Counted from the stretch's first letter, positions 46,248 to 55,018 are shown. The stretch: DNA of 64,000 nucleotides from Myxococcus stipitatus (GCF_021412625.1 NZ_JAKCFI010000004.1:124001-188000); one strand, 5' to 3'. Notes: a model not told the origin generated them from the sequence alone. Made by a program: numbers and translations.

Positions 46248-47603
46248 TCAGGACTTGGCGGCGGAGGAGGGCTCCGCGCGGGGCTCCTTGGCGCGAGGCT
46301 CCTTGCCGTCCTTGGCGCCGACGCCGCTCTTGATGCGGGACATGCGCACCCGGTCGATGCGCGCGCCCACCTTGTTGGTGATGACGAACTGCCAGCCGTT
46401 GTAGGTGAAGCGCTCGCCCACGTCCGGCAGGTGGCCCGCCAGCGAGGACAGGAAGCCGCCCAGGGTGTCGAAGTCGCCCTCCGGCAGCGGGAAGCCGAAG
46501 GCCTGGGTGAAGCCGTCCACCTCCATGGCGGCGTCCACCAGGAAGCTGCCGTCCGCCAGCTTCTCCACCTGCTTCTCCTCCACCTCGAACTCGTCGCCGA
46601 TGTCGCCGACGATTTCGCGCAGGATGTCCTCCAGCGTCACCACGCCCATGAAGCCGCCGTACTCGTCGACGACGATGGCCATGTGGATCTTCCGCTTCTG
46701 CATGTCGCGCAGCAGGTCGCCAATGGGCTTCATCCACGGCACGAAGTGCGCCGGGCGGATGATGTCCTGCAGCACGATGAGCTCCGGGTGCTGGAGCAGC
46801 GGGATGATGTCGCGCGCGTGGAGCACGCCGATGATGTGGTCCACGTCGTCCCGGTACACGGGGATGCGCGAGTGGTTCTCCTCGGCCAGCAGCCGCAGCA
46901 GCTCCTCGGAGCTGATGGTGCTGTCCACCGTCACGACTTCCGTGCGTGGCACCATGACGTCGCGGCAGCGCTTGTCGGACAGCTCGAAGATGGAGCGGAT
47001 CAGCTGCGGCGCGCTCTTGTCGACCTCGTTCTTCGCCGCCTGCGCGGCCAGGAGCTTCTCCAGCTCCTCCAGCGGCGGCGGGGGCGGCTCGAAGCGCAGC
47101 GTGCGCCCGAACGTCCGAGCCACCAGGTTGAGCACGCCCAGCACGACGCGCATGGGCGGGTACAGCACCGCCACCAGCAGTGACACGAGCCCCGACAGCC
47201 GGAGCGCCCAGCGCTCCGGGTTGGCGTTGGCCAGGCCGCGCATGGTGACTTCCATGAGGCTGGCGAGCACGCCCACGAAGAGGGCGCCCGCGGCGACGGT
47301 GGCCACGGGCAGCCAGGCGGCCTCCCCGAAGCGGGTGAGGTCCAGCATGCGCGGCGGCACGAAGGCGCCGATGGCGGCGGCGAGGAAGCCGCTCAGCAGG
47401 GTGCCCAGACGCAGGGCGGTGGCGGTGGCTTCGCGCTCCGTCTTGTGACGGAGCACCCGCTGGCTGGCGGCGCCCTTGTGCGACTCCGCCAGCTCCTGGG
47501 CACGCAGGTCCGACGTGCCGTAGAGCGCGGACTCCGCCGCGGCGACCAGGGACCTGACGAAGCACAGCGTCAGGCAGGCGACCCAGAGGGCCCAGGTAGG
47601 CAT
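46248..47603 (-). CDS. CNNM/CorC-HlyC family membrane protein with CBS pair
   Basis: 451 aa. An N-terminal DUF21/CNNM membrane domain (about 1-190: CLTLCFVRSLVAAAESALYG; WLPVATVAAGALFVGVLASL) with several helices is followed by two CBS domains (about 205-335; DVMVPRTEVVTVD, VLHARDIIPLL, VVDEYGGFMGVVTLEDILREI) and a C-terminal CorC_HlyC domain (about 350-430; LVDAAMEVDGFTQAFGF ... TLGGFLSSLAGHLPDVGER). Members are linked to magnesium or cobalt efflux and are often misnamed hemolysins. A Lys/Glu-rich tail of about 20 residues follows. Convergent with the LEA14-like gene, 10 bp apart. Confidence 0.93.
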   Translation of the reverse strand: MPTWALWVACLTLCFVRSLVAAAESALYGTSDLRAQELAESHKGAASQRVLRHKTEREATATALRLGTLLSGFLAAAIGAFVPPRMLDLTRFGEAAWLPVATVAAGALFVGVLASLMEVTMRGLANANPERWALRLSGLVSLLVAVLYPPMRVVLGVLNLVARTFGRTLRFEPPPPPLEELEKLLAAQAAKNEVDKSAPQLIRSIFELSDKRCRDVMVPRTEVVTVDSTISSEELLRLLAEENHSRIPVYRDDVDHIIGVLHARDIIPLLQHPELIVLQDIIRPAHFVPWMKPIGDLLRDMQKRKIHMAIVVDEYGGFMGVVTLEDILREIVGDIGDEFEVEEKQVEKLADGSFLVDAAMEVDGFTQAFGFPLPEGDFDTLGGFLSSLAGHLPDVGERFTYNGWQFVITNKVGARIDRVRMSRIKSGVGAKDGKEPRAKEPRAEPSSAAKS

Positions 47604-47657
47604 AGAGGCATGTTCTTAACCCGTGCTAAGGGTCCGTTCCACCCCGCCGGAGCCTCA

Positions 47658-48437
47658 ATGCACGCTCGCATGTATTCTGTTGGAGCACTCCTGGCCTTCC
47701 TCGTCCCCGCCCTGGCCGGGGCGTGGCCGGTGGACCTGGTCGTCAAGCTGGAGAGCGGGAAGGAGCGCTTCCAGAAGCTGGCGGCCGTGGACTGGGTGGA
47801 GGTGGAGGACCCCTCCGTGGCCACCGCCGAGGTCCTGTCCGGCAGCAACGAACTGTTGCTCACCGGTCAGAAGGAGGGGCGCACGCTGCTGCTCCTGTAT
47901 GCCGAGGGGCGCTTCGCGGTGTGGCGGCTGACGGTGGGCAACCCTCCCACCGAGGACGTGGCGCCCCGGCTGGCCGCCGCGCGCAAGGTGTGTCCGGACC
48001 TCCAGGCGAACCAGGGCCTGGAGCGCTCGCTGACGGCCACGGTGAAGGACGCCCCGTGCCGCGCGGCGCTGCTGGAGGTGCTGCGCACCGACGCGTTCCT
48101 GGCGCGGGAGCTGGAGCTGACCTTCGAGCTGCCGGCGCTCCAGGAGCAGCTCGCGTCGATGGGCGCGGCGCTCCAGCCGCTGGGCCTGGAGGCGCGCTAC
48201 AGCGGCGCGGGCCTGGTGATGACGGGCACCGCGAGCCGCGAGGACTGGCGCAAGGCGCTGTGGGAGCTGTTCCGTCGCGCCGTGGGGCGCGTGCCGCTGG
48301 AGGACCGGGTGGAGGTGAAGGCCCCGGAGCCCCCGGCCGCGGCGCCCGACGCGGGGACCGCCGCCGTCGCCGAGCCGCCGGTGCCGGTGGAGATCCTCAA
48401 GCCGGCCCCGTCGAAGCGCACGCGCAAGCCGCGCTGA
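47658..48437 (+). CDS. Exported protein with pilus-assembly (CpaC) N-terminal-like domain
   Basis: 259 aa. Signal peptide MHARMYSVGALLAFLVPALA (cleavage near AGA), then a domain from about 25 to 95 (VDLVVKLESGKERFQKLAAV; VATAEVLSGSNELLLTGQKE; GRTLLLLYAEGRFAVWRLTV) that fits the BON-like pilus/T2SS-T3SS N-terminal domain of secretin-type CpaC proteins. A helical middle with two Cys near residues 114 and 137, and a Pro/Ala/Lys tail, follow. It lacks a secretin domain, so it may be an accessory of secretion or pilus assembly. The nearest neighbours are unrelated genes, and 54 bp separate it from the divergent CNNM gene. Confidence 0.78.
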   Translation: MHARMYSVGALLAFLVPALAGAWPVDLVVKLESGKERFQKLAAVDWVEVEDPSVATAEVLSGSNELLLTGQKEGRTLLLLYAEGRFAVWRLTVGNPPTEDVAPRLAAARKVCPDLQANQGLERSLTATVKDAPCRAALLEVLRTDAFLARELELTFELPALQEQLASMGAALQPLGLEARYSGAGLVMTGTASREDWRKALWELFRRAVGRVPLEDRVEVKAPEPPAAAPDAGTAAVAEPPVPVEILKPAPSKRTRKPR

Positions 48438-48456
48438 CGCCGGCGCGCGGCGGGGC

Positions 48457-50007
48457 TCAGGGCTCGCGCAGCACGAGCAGGCCGCGCGAGGTGTCCACGA
48501 CGTAGAGGTAGCCGTCGCCCGGCACGCGCATGCCGATGGCGCCGTCGTAGAAGCTCGAGCCCCGGCCCGGGTCGCCCGCGCGGAAGGTGTTGTAGTGGGC
48601 CACCTCGCGCGGCGCCTCCGGGGTCGACACGTCCAGCACGCGCACGCCCTCCTGGTACCAGGCGACGTAGAGCTTCGTCCCCACCAGCACCATGTTGTGC
48701 AGGGAGACGTGCTCGCCCAGCCGGTACTCGCCGACGAGGTGGATGGCGGTGGGGTCGGTCACGTCGAGCACGCGCAGGTGCGCGCCCCAGTCCTCGCCGC
48801 CCTCGAAGGCGATGAGGCGCCCGCCGAAGCGGCCCACCGCGCTGGCGTGGCTGGTGGAGCGCTCGTAGCGGTAGGCGCCCAGCTCCCGGGGCGTGTCCGG
48901 GTTCGTCAGCGAGGCGATGACATAGCCGGCGCGCCAGAAGCTCACGTACAGCCGGTCCTCGAAGGCGAACATGTCGTGGGGGCCGTAGGACGTGGCGGCG
49001 TCGAAGCCCGCGGCCTGGAACGTCCCCGTCAGCTGAGGGGCGAACGGGTCGACCAGGCTGTAGACGAGCACCTCCCCGCTGGGGGCCGGGGAGGCGGCGA
49101 ACAGCCGCGCGCCCTGGACGAACACGGTGTGGACGTTGGTGCGCTGGCGGCCGGTCGCGAACACCTCCACCGGGTGGCCCGGGTCCGTCAGGTCGAAGAC
49201 GATGACGCCGCGCGCGGCGCTCGCGACGTAGAGCGCGTCCTGGTACGCCCAGACGCCGTTCCAGCTGTTGTCGTTGGCGCGCAGGACGTGCTCGGTCAGC
49301 ACGGGGTGGGCCGGGTCGGCCAGGTCGTAGACGAAGAGGCCGCCGCCCAGCGAGACGACGTACGCGTGGCCGTGCGTCACGTAGACGTCCACGGGCACCC
49401 CCGTCGACACGAAGGTCTCGGAGACGCGCTCCAGGCCGGAGGCCTCGGACTCGCCCGCGCGGGGCGTCACCTTCCTCGCGTCGAAGGTCCCCTCCACCTC
49501 CAGCCGGTCTCCCACGCATTCGACGTAGCAGCCCTGGAGCCGGTCGGGCTCCGGCGACTGACAGCCCAGGTACGAGCGGCGACGGATGGCGCCGGTGGAG
49601 GGCTCGGTGCGCGAACTGGAGAGGAAGACGTTGCCGCCCGCGTCCACCTGTCGCGTGTCCAGGACGAGCCCTCCGGCGTACTGCTCGCCGGACGCGTCCA
49701 GCCGAAGGGCCTGCGTGGTGAAGCCGGGGGCCCCGGCGTAGCGCGGGTTGCGTCCACGCACGTGCACCGTGTAGACGCCGTCGAGCGCCAGGGACGCGAG
49801 CCCGCCGGGCGTGCAGCCGGTGGGGTCGAACGTGCTCAGGCCGCCGCAGTCCCGGGTCGCGGTGTCCACCGCGCAGCCCGCGAACGGGCCGGTGTCCCGC
49901 CAGTCGCCCTCGTCGAGGTTGCCCGTGACGTGGCCGCCGCCGGGCGAGGACTCGGAGCAGGACAGCGACAGCAGGGTCGTGGCGACCAGGAGGGGGAGGG
50001 TGCGCAT
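48457..50007 (-). CDS. LVIVD-repeat beta-propeller lipoprotein
   Basis: 516 aa. A lipoprotein signal ends in LSLSC (Cys17). The N-terminal 190 residues have several Cys pairs and a mixed beta fold, and from about residue 205 the LVIVD repeats form a propeller: HAYVVSLGGGLFVYDLADPA, ALYVASAARGVIVFDLTDPG, KLYVAWYQEGVRVLDVSTPE and YLYVVDTSRGLLVLREP. Such repeats occur in surface and sensory proteins with unknown ligands. It stands alone, with about 200 bp upstream. The protein is convergent with the CpaC-like gene and likely exposed on the cell surface. Confidence 0.85.
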   Translation of the reverse strand: MRTLPLLVATTLLSLSCSESSPGGGHVTGNLDEGDWRDTGPFAGCAVDTATRDCGGLSTFDPTGCTPGGLASLALDGVYTVHVRGRNPRYAGAPGFTTQALRLDASGEQYAGGLVLDTRQVDAGGNVFLSSSRTEPSTGAIRRRSYLGCQSPEPDRLQGCYVECVGDRLEVEGTFDARKVTPRAGESEASGLERVSETFVSTGVPVDVYVTHGHAYVVSLGGGLFVYDLADPAHPVLTEHVLRANDNSWNGVWAYQDALYVASAARGVIVFDLTDPGHPVEVFATGRQRTNVHTVFVQGARLFAASPAPSGEVLVYSLVDPFAPQLTGTFQAAGFDAATSYGPHDMFAFEDRLYVSFWRAGYVIASLTNPDTPRELGAYRYERSTSHASAVGRFGGRLIAFEGGEDWGAHLRVLDVTDPTAIHLVGEYRLGEHVSLHNMVLVGTKLYVAWYQEGVRVLDVSTPEAPREVAHYNTFRAGDPGRGSSFYDGAIGMRVPGDGYLYVVDTSRGLLVLREP

Positions 50008-50220
50008 GAGATGTCTTCCGGGGCGCCCGCGCGCGAGTCGTGGTGTGGGCGTTCATATCGCGTCGGCGCGGCCCCGCGCCCGCCACGGCGCGTCGTGACG
50101 GGGGCGCGACACCCATCAGGAGGTGCCGGGGGGAAGGGCGCTTGAGGTATGACGGCGACCCACCGGCCCGGCGCGCGGCTTCGTGTCCAGCGCGTCGAGG
50201 CCTCCACGGGGAGGAAGTCG

Positions 50221-51228
50221 ATGCGAGGCTCAATGCGGACGCGGGGGCTGGCGTTGGTGCTGGCGCTGCTCGGACCGCTCGGGGCGGGCGCCCAGTCGGA
50301 TGGCGAGGCCATCCTCATCCCACCGGAGGAGAAGGAGCGGGGCTGTCCCAGTCCGAAGAAGCTGGACCTGGTGCCCTTCACGCCCCGCTCCCAGGTGGGG
50401 CTGGGCGGGGCGGGCTGGCTCGTGCACCAGGCCATCATCCCGGAGACGAAGGACGTCTACTTCACGGACCGCGAGCGGGAGCGCTCCGGCGTCAAGCAGG
50501 TGGAGCCCGAGGACGCGCGCAAGCTGGGCGCGCCGGACCCGACCATCCCCCTGTGGGTGTTCGGCAAGTCGGACGCGGCGCCGTGCCGCGCGGAGCCCGT
50601 GATGTGGTGGGCGGCGCGCATGGGGACGGACCTGGACCGCAAGACGTTCCTCCTGGCCGAGGTGAAGGTGGAGTGCGACCTGCTGCCCCCGGGGCGGCTG
50701 TCCGGTACGCCCGTGGCCGTGCGGCAGAAGGACGCGCCCACCGGCTGCAAGCTGCGCAGGCCCAATGAGCGTGAGACGGGCAAGGAGCAGGAGGGGCTGC
50801 CCCTGGACGCGTTGGATTTCGTCCCCGCGCGAGAGTGCGAGGCCCCGGAGTGCGCGCGCGTCTGGGAGCGGTTCGGCACCAGCTGGGATGATGGCGGCTC
50901 GGTGAGCGACCTGACGGTGGCGTGGATGGAGCGCGAGGGCAAGAAGGACCCGTGCGAGTGGAGCCTCGAGCACTTCTCGCTGCTGCTCTACCGGCCCATG
51001 GGCTCGATGACCCCCATGCAGCTGCGCGGCGGTGGCACCCACTTCTTCGGCGGGCTGCACGACGCCACCGGCCTGCGCGTCGTGCTCAGCAAGGACCTGG
51101 GGACGCTGTACGCGCATGACGCGGCCAGGCCCAAGGCCACGCCCAGGATGGTGCGTTATGGCAGCCCTTCCGAGGAGGACCTGGCGAACGCGAAGCGCTC
51201 GCTGTCACCGTGCAAGGCCCGCCGCTGA
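50221..51228 (+). CDS. Uncharacterised exported protein, 335 aa
   Basis: ATG at 50221 preceded by GGGGAGG. A signal peptide (TRGLALVLALLGPLGAGAQS) ends near residue 26. The mature protein has seven or more Cys and mixed beta strands (IPLWVFGKSDAAPCRAEPVM; HFSLLLYRPMGSMTPMQLRG) and a charged tail. I recognise no family. It should be periplasmic or secreted; the paired Cys suggest disulfide bonds. It stands 55 bp before a WD40-like gene on the same strand, so the two may share a transcript. Confidence 0.68.
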   Translation: MRGSMRTRGLALVLALLGPLGAGAQSDGEAILIPPEEKERGCPSPKKLDLVPFTPRSQVGLGGAGWLVHQAIIPETKDVYFTDRERERSGVKQVEPEDARKLGAPDPTIPLWVFGKSDAAPCRAEPVMWWAARMGTDLDRKTFLLAEVKVECDLLPPGRLSGTPVAVRQKDAPTGCKLRRPNERETGKEQEGLPLDALDFVPARECEAPECARVWERFGTSWDDGGSVSDLTVAWMEREGKKDPCEWSLEHFSLLLYRPMGSMTPMQLRGGGTHFFGGLHDATGLRVVLSKDLGTLYAHDAARPKATPRMVRYGSPSEEDLANAKRSLSPCKARR

Positions 51229-51283
51229 GCGCCCGCGCGAGCGCGGCTGTCAGCCCGCGAGGAGCCCGCCGTAGGAGGACCCC

Positions 51284-52309
51284 ATGCGCTCCCAGCCCCC
51301 CGTCATCACCGCCGCCAACGCCTCGCGCTTGAGGCGCGTGCGCGAGCTCCGTCCGGGTGAGCCGACCTCCGCCCACGACCATCGCCTCGCCTTCGACCCT
51401 CGGGGCGACCGCGTGGTGGCGATGGAGGCGGCCGGGACGTGGGCGCGCTGGTGGTCGCTGGAGGAGGGGGCGGCGTCGGTCTCCCCGCGCGAACCGCTCG
51501 CGCAAGGCGGTCCCCGCTGCCTCCTCCCCGACGCGGACCACGTCCTGGGCGTGGGGCGCGCGGGCCCGGCCTCCGGGGGCAGCCTCCTGCCCGATGGGCT
51601 CTGGCGTCCGAGGCTGGTGCTGCTGTCCGCGCGCGATGGGACGCTCGTGCGACAGGAGCCGCTGCCCCACGCCGTCACGGCCCTGGCGTGCTCCCGGGAC
51701 GGCCAGTTCGTGGCGGTGGTGATGGACGAGGGCGCGGTCCTCCTCTGGGACGTCCGGGCGTGGCGGCTCGTGCGCGCGCTGGAGGGAATGCCGGGGGTGC
51801 CCGGCAGCCCCTCGGAGGTCGTCGTATCCAGGTGCGCGTTCTCTCCGGATGGCCGGTACCTGGCGGCGGTGTCCACGCGCTGGTCCGAGCCGAGGACGCA
51901 AGGCCTGGTGTGGCTCTGGGACCTCGTCACCGGCGAGGGGCCCTGGTGCCTGTCGCTCGACACGCCCGTGTCGCACGGGCTCGCGTTCCACCCCACGAAG
52001 CCCTGGCTCGCCGTGAGTGGCGGCGAGCGCTTCGTCGCCGTCATCGACGTCGAGGCGCGGCGGCCCCTCCGCCAGTCGCCGGGTTTCTTCGGGTACGGCT
52101 GTCACCTGGACTTCGGCGCCACCGGGGACGTGCTGCTCGCGTCGGCGGATGGCTTCGGCTTCACCGTCCGCGACTTCGAGACGGGCGAGGCGCGGTTCGA
52201 GGTCCACCAGGAGGGGAACGTGAGCGACGCGTGCTTCTCTCCCGACGGCCGGTTCATCGCCCATGGGGAGTGGGGCGGCGTCGTCTCGCTGTGGGCCGTC
52301 GAGGACTGA
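51284..52309 (+). CDS. WD40-like beta-propeller protein
   Basis: 341 aa without signal peptide. Repeated blades can be seen: DPRGDRVVAMEAAGTWARWW, CSRDGQFVAVVMDEGAVLLW, CAFSPDGRYLAAVSTRWSE and CFSPDGRFIAHGEWGGVVSL. These match the WD-40 signature of a hydrophobic strand after D-G-x, a fold for protein-protein contacts. The N-terminal 25 residues are basic. It is probably a cytosolic scaffold or sensor component and has no kinase attached. It follows the exported protein by 55 bp. The ATG follows GAGGACCCC, a weak ribosome site. Confidence 0.8.
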   Translation: MRSQPPVITAANASRLRRVRELRPGEPTSAHDHRLAFDPRGDRVVAMEAAGTWARWWSLEEGAASVSPREPLAQGGPRCLLPDADHVLGVGRAGPASGGSLLPDGLWRPRLVLLSARDGTLVRQEPLPHAVTALACSRDGQFVAVVMDEGAVLLWDVRAWRLVRALEGMPGVPGSPSEVVVSRCAFSPDGRYLAAVSTRWSEPRTQGLVWLWDLVTGEGPWCLSLDTPVSHGLAFHPTKPWLAVSGGERFVAVIDVEARRPLRQSPGFFGYGCHLDFGATGDVLLASADGFGFTVRDFETGEARFEVHQEGNVSDACFSPDGRFIAHGEWGGVVSLWAVED

Positions 52310-52325
52310 CGGCCCCGTCCCGCCC

Positions 52326-53033
52326 TCAGGAGGCAGGGGGCGGGGGACTCTCCGTCCACGGGCCCTGGCGCGTCGGCTCGCGCAGGGCCTTCTGGAGCGC
52401 GGCCAGGAAGCGCTTGCGCGGCCACGCCTCCGCGCCGAAGCGGGCCAGGTGCTCGGTCTCCACCTGGCAGTCGATGAGCTGGAAGCCCCAGGCGCGGAAG
52501 CGCTCCACCGCCGTCGCGAACGCGACCTTCGACGCGTCCGGCGCCAGCGCGAACATGCTCTCCCCGAAGAAGGCCGAGCCGAGCGACACGCCGTACAGCC
52601 CGCCCTTCAGCTCCCCCTCCGCCCAGGCCTCCACCGAGTGCGCGAAGCCCTGCTCGTGCAGGTCGACATAGGCCTCCAGCATGTCGTCGGTGATCCAGGT
52701 CCCCGTCTGCCCGGGGCGCGGCACCCGGCCGCACTCGGTGATGACGCGCGCGAAGGCCGTGTCGTAGCGCACCTCGTAGTGGCCGCGCGTCATCGTCTTG
52801 CGCAGGCTGCGGCCCACGTGGAGCTTGTCCGGCTCCAGCACGAAGCGCGGGTCCGGCGAGTGCCAGAGGATGGGGTCTCCCTCGCTGAACCACGGGAAGA
52901 TGCCGCGCGAGTAGGCGGCCAGCAGCCGCTGGGGCCGCAGGTCTCCGCCCACGGCGAGCACTCCGCTCTTGTCCGCGCGCTCCGGAGGAGGGAACAGCTC
53001 CGGGTGCTCGTCACTCAACAGATAGATGGGCAC
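52326..53033 (-). CDS. aat: Leucyl/phenylalanyl-tRNA-protein transferase Aat
   Basis: 235 aa, GTG start with GGAG about five bases upstream. It adds Leu or Phe from charged tRNA to N-terminal Arg/Lys of proteins, marking them for ClpS-ClpAP degradation. The start PIYLLSDEHPELFPPPERAD and GVLAVGGDLRPQRLLAAYSR GIFPWF-type motifs, together with GIFPWFSEGDPILWHSPDPR, EGELKGGLYGVSLGSAFFGE and LIDCQVETEHLARFGAE, are the GNAT-like active site. It lies 12 bp downstream of a LEA14-like lipoprotein gene on the same strand, so both probably share a transcript. Convergent with the WD40 gene. Confidence 0.96.
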   Translation of the reverse strand: MPIYLLSDEHPELFPPPERADKSGVLAVGGDLRPQRLLAAYSRGIFPWFSEGDPILWHSPDPRFVLEPDKLHVGRSLRKTMTRGHYEVRYDTAFARVITECGRVPRPGQTGTWITDDMLEAYVDLHEQGFAHSVEAWAEGELKGGLYGVSLGSAFFGESMFALAPDASKVAFATAVERFRAWGFQLIDCQVETEHLARFGAEAWPRKRFLAALQKALREPTRQGPWTESPPPPAS

Positions 53034-53045
53034 GTGGCTCCCATC

Positions 53046-53888
53046 CTACCGGGACACGTTCAGCTTCACCTCGCCCGACAGTGAATACGGCACCCGCATC
53101 AGCGGCCCGGTCAGCTCGCCCGTCACCCCATAGGGCAGGATGCCCCGGGAGATGAGGGCCTTCACCTCCGGCCCCCAGGAGTCCTTCGTCACCGCCACCT
53201 CCACCGGATAGACGCCCGTCGCGGACGCGTCCACGCTGTCCGCCTCCGCCAGCGTCCCGCTGTCCAGCGCCTTGCCCGCCACCGCCACCTTCCACGTCAA
53301 CCCGCTGAGCTTCAAGGGGAAGGGGTTGGGGTTGCGGATACCCAGCCGGAGGTTGAGCTGCACCTCCTCGGCCGAGTAGCGCGCCCCGTCCAGCTCCTCC
53401 ACCACCACCGTGGGCAGCCGGGGCACGCGCACCGCGCGGCTGGCGGCGAACGGCAACTTCTCCTCTTTGTCCCCCTGGCGCACCACCAGGAAGCCGCGCA
53501 GGGCCAGCAGCACCGTGCCGCCCTGGGCGCTCAGCCGCGCCAGGTCCTCCGGGCCCTGGACGTAGGCGGCGCGCTCCTGGAAGGAGACGTCCGCCCCGCC
53601 GGCGCCCGCCAGGGGTGTGCCCAGCTTCGCCGCGCCCTGCTTCATCACCTGTCCGTCCGAGACGAGCTCGTACTCCGCGCGCTCCACCACGCCGCCGGAG
53701 GGGCCGGCCACGCGGGCCTCGAAGCGCAGGGCGGCGTCGGTGAGGCCCTGGGACACCACGACGGTGTCCTGGGCGAGGAGGGCGGTCTGGACGGACGGTC
53801 GCGTCGGGGCCGAGGCACAGCCCAGCCCCAACGCCAGCAGTGCCGCCAGTCGGACGACGGGCGAAGTCGAGCGCATCACGCTAGACAT
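53046..53888 (-). CDS. LEA14-like lipoprotein
   Basis: 280 aa from the ATG at 53888; ATG codons at 53897 and 53876 are alternatives. The signal peptide ends in LALGLGC. Two LEA14/WHy-like beta domains are visible: residues about 40-155 (ALRFEARVAGPSGGVVERAE) and about 165-280 (VQLNLRLGIRNPNPFPLKLS), the second with the N-P-N-P pattern. A Pro-rich hinge lies between. It is an envelope lipoprotein; function unknown. It is followed by aat after 12 bp, and 56 bp separate it from the divergent metallopeptidase gene. Confidence 0.8.
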   Translation of the reverse strand: MSSVMRSTSPVVRLAALLALGLGCASAPTRPSVQTALLAQDTVVVSQGLTDAALRFEARVAGPSGGVVERAEYELVSDGQVMKQGAAKLGTPLAGAGGADVSFQERAAYVQGPEDLARLSAQGGTVLLALRGFLVVRQGDKEEKLPFAASRAVRVPRLPTVVVEELDGARYSAEEVQLNLRLGIRNPNPFPLKLSGLTWKVAVAGKALDSGTLAEADSVDASATGVYPVEVAVTKDSWGPEVKALISRGILPYGVTGELTGPLMRVPYSLSGEVKLNVSR

Positions 53889-53944
53889 TGTGTGCATCCC
53901 CCTCGCGGCCCCCAAGGGCTTTTCCGCTAGACTGTCAACCACTC

Positions 53945-54586
53945 GTGGTCCCACGCCGCCCCAACTTCAACAAGACGGTCCGCGCCCTCATCCGCGACAT
54001 CGCGGCGAAGCTGCCGGAGTTCGCCCACGTGAAGGCGGGCCGCATCCTGGTGGTGGCGGGGGAGGCGCGCAGGGCCTCGCGGGGCACGGTGAAGCCCCTG
54101 TGCTTCCGTGGCGGCAAATGCACCGACCGCACCGGGCGCCGCAAGCCCGTCATCCGCCTCCGCGGCCGGCGCATGCTGTACTGCATCACCCTGCGACCCC
54201 TGTTCTTCAGGGGCTCCAGCGCCCAGGCCCGCGTGGAGACCCTCCTCCACGAGCTGTTCCACATGTCGCGCCGCTTCGACGGCACCCTCCACTCTGGACG
54301 GCGCCACGCGGTGCTCGGCAAGGACTTCGCCCGCAAGCTGCGCCCCCTGCTGCGCCGCTACCTCAAGCTGTGCCCTCCAGAGCTGCTCGCCGCCCTCGCC
54401 CACACCGGCGAGGTCCGCGTCCTCCAGTGGCTGGAACGCCCGGGCCCCGCCTACGTCCCCGGCACCCACCGGCGCGCTCGCAAGGTCTACACCGAGGACC
54501 AGCTCTACTACGGCATCTCCCGCATGGTGACGCCCAAGGCCACCCGCGCTCCGCGTGAGTCCTCCGCCCGCGCCAAGGTCCACTGA
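53945..54586 (+). CDS. Putative zinc metallopeptidase with HELFH motif
   Basis: 213 aa from the GTG at 53945 (start uncertain; the frame is open further upstream). The core has HELFHMSRRFDGTLHSGRRH, with the HExxH zinc site and a third His after a short loop, as in gluzincin-like and WLM-type proteases; a Glu is the catalytic base. The N-terminal half (KLPEFAHVKAGRILVVAGEA) and four Cys at about 53-60 and 77-90 look like a small metal-binding region. It has no signal peptide and is likely cytosolic. The exact family is not certain. It runs in the same direction as the heme operon, which begins 110 bp beyond its end. Confidence 0.68.
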   Translation: MVPRRPNFNKTVRALIRDIAAKLPEFAHVKAGRILVVAGEARRASRGTVKPLCFRGGKCTDRTGRRKPVIRLRGRRMLYCITLRPLFFRGSSAQARVETLLHELFHMSRRFDGTLHSGRRHAVLGKDFARKLRPLLRRYLKLCPPELLAALAHTGEVRVLQWLERPGPAYVPGTHRRARKVYTEDQLYYGISRMVTPKATRAPRESSARAKVH

Positions 54587-54639
54587 ACGCACCCCGCGTC
54601 CCACCCCGCCCCCTCCCGACGACGTCGTGATTCTTTGGT

Positions 54640-54668
54640 TTGACTTTGATAATCAGTATCAATATCGT
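54640..54668 (+). promoter_or_regulatory. Fur-boxed promoter of the heme operon
   Basis: TTGACT (54640-54645) is followed by exactly 17 bp and TATCGT (54663-54668), a good sigma-70-type pair. The spacer 54646-54662 is TTGATAATCAGTATCAA, a palindrome whose arms match at seven of eight positions and fit the ferric uptake regulator site. Fur bound there would block RNA polymerase directly. It is the most AT-rich spot in the region. The first downstream start, 54697, has GGTGGAG eleven bases before it. Confidence 0.75.
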
Positions 54669-54696
54669 CGCTGGCAATTCAGCTGGTGGAGTGGCG

Positions 54697-54882
54697 ATGC
54701 GCGACGAATGCCAGCACGAGGGCGGAGCCACGGAGCTCCGGTGCCTGTGCGGGAGCCTTCTGGCGAGGCTGGTGCCAGGTGGGGTGGAGCTCAAGTGTCG
54801 GCGGTGTCACCGCACGCGGGTGATTCCGTTGGAGGGTGGCCCACCGCCGACGGCGGGAGGGGTTGGGGCGACGGGAGGCTGA
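54697..54882 (+). CDS. Com-like small zinc-ribbon protein, first gene of the heme operon
   Basis: 61 aa. The sequence has the C-x-C ... C-x-x-C zinc-ribbon pattern (ELRCLCGSLLARLVPGGVEL, then KCRRCHRTRVI), the pattern of phage Mu Com, a small protein that controls translation of mom mRNA. It is more likely a stand-alone metal-binding or RNA-binding regulator here, as no prophage is present. An ATG 19 codons upstream (54640) overlaps the promoter and is unlikely. It lies between the Fur-boxed promoter and the TonB receptor, 136 bp before the latter, so it should be iron-regulated. Confidence 0.72.
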   Translation: MRDECQHEGGATELRCLCGSLLARLVPGGVELKCRRCHRTRVIPLEGGPPPTAGGVGATGG

Positions 54883-55018
54883 GACGTCTGGCGGGACCCG
54901 GGCGGAGGGCCTGGGCGCGGTGACGAGAGACTTTCCTGAGGCCCGAGGCCCCTGAGCCCAGCGCCCGACGGGGTCCTCCCCGGCGGAGGCCCACCGGCTT
55001 CGTGCCGGAGGACGCGGA

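Noticed and set aside
48197..50233. A 678-codon minus-strand frame over the LVIVD gene
   Set aside because: Same strand, other frame; the LVIVD repeats in frame 48457-50007 are convincing, and this frame is Arg-rich noise.
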